Origin: Mycobacterium sp.
Lineage (GTDB): Bacteria; Actinomycetota; Actinomycetes; Mycobacteriales; Mycobacteriaceae
Length of the DNA: 9,281 nt
NCBI GenBank assembly: GCA_018882545.1
Contig: VERS01000045.1
Span: 1 to 9,281, forward strand
Direction: 5' to 3'
The notes under the pieces are model-generated. The model saw only the letters and a list, made by a program, of their open reading frames with translations. It searched no databases and was not told the origin of the DNA. Within the stretch, counting starts at the first letter, position 1, and every line of letters starts with the position of its first letter. The translations under genes were made by a program, and so were the position numbers. Shown one piece after another: positions 5,358-9,281 of this stretch.

Positions 5358-6244
5358 CGTGTCCCTTTCCGCAGTTGGCGGCGGGATTTGCGCACCGCCG
5401 CGCCGGCCCGGATCCGCAGCGCGCCCTTCATCGTCCACCGCAGCGGCGCCCGTTGCCAACCGGTGTGCCGATCGGACAGGTAGATGTAGGTGCTGTCGTG
5501 GTGGGCGCGCAGGTTGCGGGCCGGGTTGCGTCCGGTGGAATGCCCCTTGTCGTGCAGGATCTCCGAGGCCGGCGCGTAGACGTTGAGCCAGCCGGCCCGG
5601 CCCAGCCGATCCCCGAGGTCGACGTCCTCCATGTACATGAAGTAGCGCTCATCGAACCCGCCGACGGCGTCGAAGGCCTTGCGCCGCAGCAGAAGACACG
5701 ATCCGGACAGCCAACCGACCGGCCGCTCGCTGGGCTCGGCGCGTTCCTGCCGGTAGGACCTGGTCCACGGATTGCCCTTCCAGGCGAAACCCACCACGGC
5801 GTGCATTCCGCCGCGCACCAGACTGGGCAGGTGCCGGGCCGAGGGGTAGACCGCGCCGTCCGGGTCACGGATCAGCGGCCCCAGGGCGCCGGCCTGCGGC
5901 CAGCGCCCGGCGGCCTCCAGCAGGGCGTCGATGCTGCCCGGCGCCCACACCACGTCGGGGTTGGCGACCAGCACGAATTCCTGGTCGGCCGACACCGTGG
6001 CCACGGCCCGATTGACCGCGGTGCCGTAACCGAGATTGCCGCCGGTGCGGAGCAGTCGGGTTCCCGGGTAGCGCCGGACCGCCTCTTCGGGAGCACCGTC
6101 GTGCGAGCCGTTGTCGGCGATGACCACCTGCACGGGCAGGTCGGTGGCCACCGTCAGCGAGGACAGGAACCGCTCCAGATGCGAACCCGACGAGTAGGTC
6201 ACCGTGACCACTGTCAGCCCGGGGCTGGTCGGTTCGGGATTCAC
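5354..6244 (-). CDS. wbbL1: WbbL1, rhamnosyltransferase of the arabinogalactan linker
   Basis: This 296-residue GT2-type (GT-A fold) glycosyltransferase moves rhamnose from dTDP-rhamnose to decaprenyl-diphospho-GlcNAc. That forms the disaccharide linker between arabinogalactan and peptidoglycan, at the inner face of the membrane. Motifs seen are VTVTYSSGSHLERFL (13-27), VIADNGSHDG (41-50), NLGYGTAVNRA (70-80), the metal-site-like VANPDV (93-98), VGWLSGSCLLLRR (176-188), DERYFMYMEDVDLGDRLG (198-215) and HDKGHSTGRNP (231-241). The C-terminus is basic. The length fits M. tuberculosis Rv3265c (301 residues). The start is GTG 6244, which shares GTGA with the rmlD stop; no Shine-Dalgarno sequence is present, so translation is probably coupled. 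The open frame up to 6310 is a shadow of rmlD. The stop overlaps the manB ATG by 4 nt. Confidence 0.95.
   Translation of the reverse strand: MNPEPTSPGLTVVTVTYSSGSHLERFLSSLTVATDLPVQVVIADNGSHDGAPEEAVRRYPGTRLLRTGGNLGYGTAVNRAVATVSADQEFVLVANPDVVWAPGSIDALLEAAGRWPQAGALGPLIRDPDGAVYPSARHLPSLVRGGMHAVVGFAWKGNPWTRSYRQERAEPSERPVGWLSGSCLLLRRKAFDAVGGFDERYFMYMEDVDLGDRLGRAGWLNVYAPASEILHDKGHSTGRNPARNLRAHHDSTYIYLSDRHTGWQRAPLRWTMKGALRIRAGAAVRKSRRQLRKGTR
5362..5370 (-). promoter_or_regulatory. Shine-Dalgarno sequence of manB (GGAAAGGGA)
   Basis: On the minus strand GGAAAGGGA ends 4 nt before ATG 5357 and lies inside the 3' end of wbbL1. It decides the manB start against the 34-codon longer open frame and implies that manB can be loaded independently of translational coupling. 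Confidence 0.75.
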
Positions 6245-7119
6245 GGCGACGAGGCTATCGGTCCGTCGGCCACCGGCACCGCAAGCGCGGCCCGCAGGGC
6301 GTCCCGCCACGGCCGCAGCGGGGTGAGCCCGGCCCGCGCCGATCCGGCCATCGACAGCGCGGAGAACACCGGGCGGCGGGCCGGGCGGGCCGCGGCCGCG
6401 GTGCTGACCGGCCGTACCCGGTCCGGATCCGCGCCGAGCAGTGTGAACACCGCGCGGGCCTGATCGAACCGGCTGGCCGATCCGGCGTTGGCGGCGTGCA
6501 GCAGGGGCGCGGTGACCGCGCCGGTGGCGATCTGCAGCAGTGCGTCGACCAGGTCACCGGTGTAGGTCGGCGAGCCGATCTGATCGGCGACCATGTCCAC
6601 GGTGCGGTCGGTGGCCGCCAGCCGGCGCATGATCGCCACGAAGTCGGTGCCCGACCCGCCGGTGTAGACCCACGACGTGCGCACCACCTGGGCGTCGGGC
6701 AGCGCGGCGTGCACGGCGAGTTCGCCGTCTAACTTGCTGCGCCCGTAGACATTGAGCGGTCCGGTGGGGTCGGAGATGTCATAGGGCCGGTGGAGATCCC
6801 CGCTAAAAACCCCACTGAACACATAGTCGGTGGAGAGGTGGATCAGCCGGGCCCCGGCCGCCGCGCAGGCCCGCGCCAGGTTGTCCGGACCGACCGCGTT
6901 GACGGCGTGGGCGGTGGCCGGATCGGACTCGGCGGCGTCGACGTTGGTGAAGGCCGCGCAGTTGACCACGAGATCACCGCCGCCGACCCGGCGCCGGGCC
7001 GCCTCGGGGTCGGTGATGTCGAAGTCCCGGTGGCTCAGCGCACACACCTGGTAGCCCGCCCGGGCCGCGCTGCCGGCCAGGTAGCGCCCGACCTGGCCGC
7101 CGGCACCGGTGATCACCAT
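6241..7119 (-). CDS. rmlD: RmlD, dTDP-4-dehydrorhamnose reductase
   Basis: This 292-residue extended SDR enzyme carries out the last step of dTDP-L-rhamnose synthesis, NAD(P)H reduction of dTDP-4-keto-rhamnose. It shows the Rossmann loop TGAGGQVGRYL (4-14), DITDPEA (34-40), NCAAFTNVDAAES (53-65), STDYVFSG (96-103), the catalytic pair in YGRSK (Tyr125 and Lys129), VRTSWVYTGG (146-155) and DQIGSPTYTGDL (179-190). The order and spacing match M. tuberculosis RmlD (304 residues). The start is uncertain. ATG 7119 puts the nucleotide loop at residue 4. GTG at 7125 (two residues longer), GTG 7155 and GTG 7173 are also in frame, and none has a Shine-Dalgarno sequence. A CAAACT hexamer 7 nt before GTG 7125 weakly supports that one. 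It is the first gene of the minus-strand wall operon and divergent from lcp1. Confidence 0.94.
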   Translation of the reverse strand: MVITGAGGQVGRYLAGSAARAGYQVCALSHRDFDITDPEAARRRVGGGDLVVNCAAFTNVDAAESDPATAHAVNAVGPDNLARACAAAGARLIHLSTDYVFSGVFSGDLHRPYDISDPTGPLNVYGRSKLDGELAVHAALPDAQVVRTSWVYTGGSGTDFVAIMRRLAATDRTVDMVADQIGSPTYTGDLVDALLQIATGAVTAPLLHAANAGSASRFDQARAVFTLLGADPDRVRPVSTAAAARPARRPVFSALSMAGSARAGLTPLRPWRDALRAALAVPVADGPIASSP

Positions 7120-7193
7120 CCGCACGGCACCGAGTTTGGCATGCGAGTCTGGCACGCCGACCGCGGCTACCACGGTTGAGGCCGCGTCAGCAG

Positions 7194-7199
7194 TAGCCT
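7194..7199 (+). promoter_or_regulatory. Candidate -10 box (TAGCCT) of lcp1
   Basis: TAGCCT fits TANNNT and ends 6 nt before the GTG at 7206, the spacing expected when transcription starts on the first base of the start codon. No Shine-Dalgarno sequence is present. The divergent spacer 7120-7205 shows no comparably clear promoter for rmlD. Confidence 0.55.
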
Positions 7200-7205
7200 G
7201 AGCGA

Positions 7206-8711
7206 GTGCCAGCTGAGACGGAAGTGACGGCAGTGACTCGCGTCCGCCCGGTGGCGCGCACCCTGATGGCCCTCTTGGCGGTGACGGTCCTGCTCGGCAC
7301 CGGGGTGGCCTGGGGTTCGGTGCGCAACTTCGAAAGCGGCATCTTCCACTTCACCACCGCGTTGCTGGGTGGTCTGACGCCCGGCGACGACGGCGCCACC
7401 GACATCCTGCTGGTCGGGGTGGACAGCCGTACCGACGCCCACGGCAACCCGTTGACCGAGCAGGAACTGACCCAGTTGCACGCCGGTGCCGAAACCGCGA
7501 CCAACACCGACACCATCATCCTGGTCCGCATCCCGCACAACGGACGCTCGGCGACGGCGATCTCCATCCCGCGGGACTCCTACGTCAGCGCACCGGGTCT
7601 GGACAAGACCAAGATCAACGGCGTCTTCGGGCAGGTGAAACTGGACCGGATGAAGGACTTGGTCGAAGCCCAGGGCGTCGACCCCGCCGAGGCCGAACCG
7701 CAGGCGGTGGAGGCCGGCCGCAACGCGCTGATCAAGACCGTGACCGACCTCACCGGCGTGACCGTCGACCACTACGCCGAGATCGGACTGCTGGGTTTCT
7801 CCCTGATCACCGACGCCCTCGGCGGGGTGGAGGTGTGCCTGGAGGCCCCGGTGTCCGAACCGCTCTCGGGGGCGAACTTCCCGGCCGGCTGGCAGCGGCT
7901 GGACGGTCCGCAGGCGCTGAGTTTCGTCCGCCAGCGGCACGACCTGCCCCGCGGGGATCTCGATCGGGTGGTCCGCCAACAGGTCGTGATGGCTTCCCTT
8001 GCCCACCAGGTGATTTCGGGGAAGACCCTGAGCAGCCCGGCCACCCTGCACCGACTGCAGGAAGCCATCCAGCGTTCGGTGGTGATCTCCTCGGGCTGGG
8101 ACGTGATGGACTTCCTCAAGCAGCTGCAGCGGCTGGCGGCCGGCAACGTCGCCTTCGCGACCATTCCGGTGCTGGCCGAGGACGGGTGGAGCGATGACGG
8201 CAACCAGTCGGTCGTGACCGTCGACCCGGCCGCGGTTGCCCAGTGGGTCAAGGGCCTACTGCAGGACCAGGATGCCGGCCGCACCGCCCGCATCACCTAC
8301 ACCCGCGAGCAGACCGTCGTCGACGTGGTCAACGACACCGATATCAACGGCCTGGCCGGCGCGGTGTCGGACCGGCTGACGGCGGCCGGCTTCTCCGGCG
8401 GCACGGTCGGCAACAACGACAAGGCCAAGGTCACCGAGACCCAGGTGCTGGCCGCCACCGCCGAGGACCCGGGTGCCGAGGCCGTCGCCACCGAACTCGG
8501 CGGCCTGCCGATCACGGTGGACCCGTCGATCCCGGCCGGATCGGTACGGGTGGTGCTGGCCGAGGACTACCGGGGTCCCGGCTCCGGCCTGGACGGCACA
8601 CTGCCGACGGCGGCCACGGTGCGCGACGCCGCCGCCGAGGCCCCCGTCGTGGCGCCCCCGCCGTCGCCGGTGATCACCGCCGGGCCCGATGACCCCCGAT
8701 GCGTGAATTGA
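7206..8711 (+). CDS. lcp1: LytR-CpsA-Psr ligase Lcp1 (arabinogalactan to peptidoglycan)
   Basis: This 501-residue membrane-anchored enzyme transfers the completed, lipid-linked arabinogalactan to peptidoglycan outside the membrane, as known for M. tuberculosis Lcp1 (Rv3267). A short basic cytoplasmic tail is followed by one membrane segment at about 17-37. The LCP domain covers about 64-265, with DILLVGVDSR (66-75), NTDTIILVRI (100-109), AISIPRDSYV (118-127), INGVFGQ (137-143) and FVRQRHDLPRGDLDRVVRQQ (240-259). The Asp and Arg residues of these motifs bind Mg2+ and the diphosphate lipid in the family. Residues about 362-455 match a LytR_C (PF13399) domain, and the end (480-490) is proline-rich. 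GTG 7206 is 6 nt after a -10-like hexamer. The stop overlaps the next start by 1 nt. Confidence 0.94.
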   Translation: MPAETEVTAVTRVRPVARTLMALLAVTVLLGTGVAWGSVRNFESGIFHFTTALLGGLTPGDDGATDILLVGVDSRTDAHGNPLTEQELTQLHAGAETATNTDTIILVRIPHNGRSATAISIPRDSYVSAPGLDKTKINGVFGQVKLDRMKDLVEAQGVDPAEAEPQAVEAGRNALIKTVTDLTGVTVDHYAEIGLLGFSLITDALGGVEVCLEAPVSEPLSGANFPAGWQRLDGPQALSFVRQRHDLPRGDLDRVVRQQVVMASLAHQVISGKTLSSPATLHRLQEAIQRSVVISSGWDVMDFLKQLQRLAAGNVAFATIPVLAEDGWSDDGNQSVVTVDPAAVAQWVKGLLQDQDAGRTARITYTREQTVVDVVNDTDINGLAGAVSDRLTAAGFSGGTVGNNDKAKVTETQVLAATAEDPGAEAVATELGGLPITVDPSIPAGSVRVVLAEDYRGPGSGLDGTLPTAATVRDAAAEAPVVAPPPSPVITAGPDDPRCVN

Positions 8712-9281
8712 TGCCGACGCTGACCGGAGCCCTGCTGGATCCGCTGCTGGCCCCGGCGGCCCATCCGATGGGCCCGCGCATCACCTACTACGACGATGCC
8801 ACCGGTGAGCGCATCGAGGTGTCCACCGTGACGCTGGCCAACTGGGCGGCCAAGACCGCCAATCTGCTGCGCACCGAACTCGGCGCCGGACCGGGCAGCC
8901 GGGTCGCGGTGCTGCTGCCGGCGCACTGGCAGACCGCCGCGGTGCTGCTGGGCCTGTGGTGGATCGGCGCGGAGGCCGTGTTGGGCGGCGGGCCGGCCGA
9001 AACAGCGGCCGAGATAGCCCTCTGCACCCCGGATCGGCTGGCCGAGGCCGATGCGGCGGTGATCGGCGGGGAGGTGGCGGTGCTGTCGCTGGACCCGTTC
9101 GGCAAGCCGGCTGCGGATCTGCCGATCGGGGTGACCGACTACGCGACGGCGGTGCGGCTGCACGCCGATCAGGTGACCGGAGAACCCGCACCCGGGCCGG
9201 CGTTGGCGGGCTGGTCGGTCGAGCAGACCCTCGAGGCGGCCCGGAGCAGCGCCGCACGCCAGCACCTGAGCGGCACCGACC
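8711..9281 (+). CDS. TIGR03089 family protein, N-terminal 190 codons (cut by the window edge)
   Basis: The frame is open to the right edge without a stop. It begins MPTLTGALLDPLLAPAAHP, then PRITYYDDATGERIEVS (22-38), TLANWAAKTANLLRTELG (41-58) and VAVLLPAHWQTAAVLLGLWW (65-84). These match the TIGR03089 family (M. tuberculosis Rv3268, about 229 residues). That family resembles the N-terminal subdomain of AMP-forming acyl-CoA synthetases but is too short to hold the ATP-binding and C-terminal lid motifs, so it is probably not a working adenylating enzyme. Its function is unknown to me. ATG 8711 overlaps the lcp1 TGA by one base (TGATG). An in-frame ATG at 8699 would add four residues; neither start has a Shine-Dalgarno sequence. 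Tight linkage to lcp1 suggests co-transcription. Confidence 0.88.
   Translation, partial: MPTLTGALLDPLLAPAAHPMGPRITYYDDATGERIEVSTVTLANWAAKTANLLRTELGAGPGSRVAVLLPAHWQTAAVLLGLWWIGAEAVLGGGPAETAAEIALCTPDRLAEADAAVIGGEVAVLSLDPFGKPAADLPIGVTDYATAVRLHADQVTGEPAPGPALAGWSVEQTLEAARSSAARQHLSGTD

Noticed and set aside
5358..5459. 34-codon N-terminal extension of manB
   Set aside because: It lies inside wbbL1, is not family-like, and the Shine-Dalgarno sequence and ATGA overlap support ATG 5357.
1378..9265. Many long open frames opposite or out of frame with the real genes (for example minus 2274-3464, plus 4572-5483, plus 5375-6463, minus 7167-8051)
   Set aside because: High GC content keeps shadow frames open. 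Their translations are low-complexity Arg/Gly/Pro/Ala-rich, and all lie over genes with clear family motifs.
1..9281. Mobile element, phage, CRISPR, toxin-antitoxin or biosynthetic island
   Set aside because: No transposase, integrase, spaced repeats, tRNA or composition break is visible; every gene belongs to the mycobacterial core neighbourhood.

Overview
The window is a high-GC (by eye about 70 %) chromosomal segment of a mycobacterium or very close relative. Protein sequences and gene order match the M. tuberculosis Rv3258c-Rv3268 neighbourhood: DUF3499 gene, zincin-like gene, whiB2, fbiA, fbiB, manB, wbbL1, rmlD, lcp1, TIGR03089 gene. One clear difference is that a Nudix hydrolase gene follows fbiB, where M. 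tuberculosis has the DNA methylase gene Rv3263 (mamA). All assignments come from reading the sequence and from memory of these families; no search was run.

Layout. (1) 1-719: a divergent pair, a DUF3499 zinc-ribbon-like protein (minus, cut by the left edge) and a degenerate zincin-fold protein (plus). (2) 740-1075: whiB2 (minus), an iron-sulfur regulator of septation. (3) 1076-1377: a 302-bp control region between whiB2 and fbiA. It holds a near-consensus mycobacterial SOS (LexA) box over a candidate whiB2 -10, a perfect 15-bp tandem duplication, and six GACAC/GTGTC motifs, the core recognised by WhiA, the partner of WhiB-type proteins. (4) 1378-4282: fbiA-fbiB-Nudix, an F420 cofactor operon with 4-nt stop/start overlaps. 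(5) 4260-7119 (minus): rmlD-wbbL1-manB, also coupled by 4-nt overlaps. It makes dTDP-rhamnose, transfers rhamnose to the arabinogalactan linker, and makes GDP-mannose. (6) 7206-9281: lcp1, a LytR-CpsA-Psr ligase that attaches arabinogalactan to peptidoglycan, divergent from rmlD, followed by a TIGR03089 protein cut by the right edge.

The window joins three functions: control of division (WhiB2), F420 synthesis, and building and attaching the mycolyl-arabinogalactan wall. Four genes (DUF3499, zincin-like, fbiA, lcp1) start with GTG 6-8 nt after a TANNNT -10-like hexamer and have no Shine-Dalgarno sequence, which fits leaderless transcription. whiB2 and manB have clear Shine-Dalgarno sequences instead.

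I see no tRNA, rRNA, insertion sequence, CRISPR array, phage or transferred island. This is core genome, and I find no wholly new multi-gene system. The most interesting part is the regulatory DNA upstream of whiB2.
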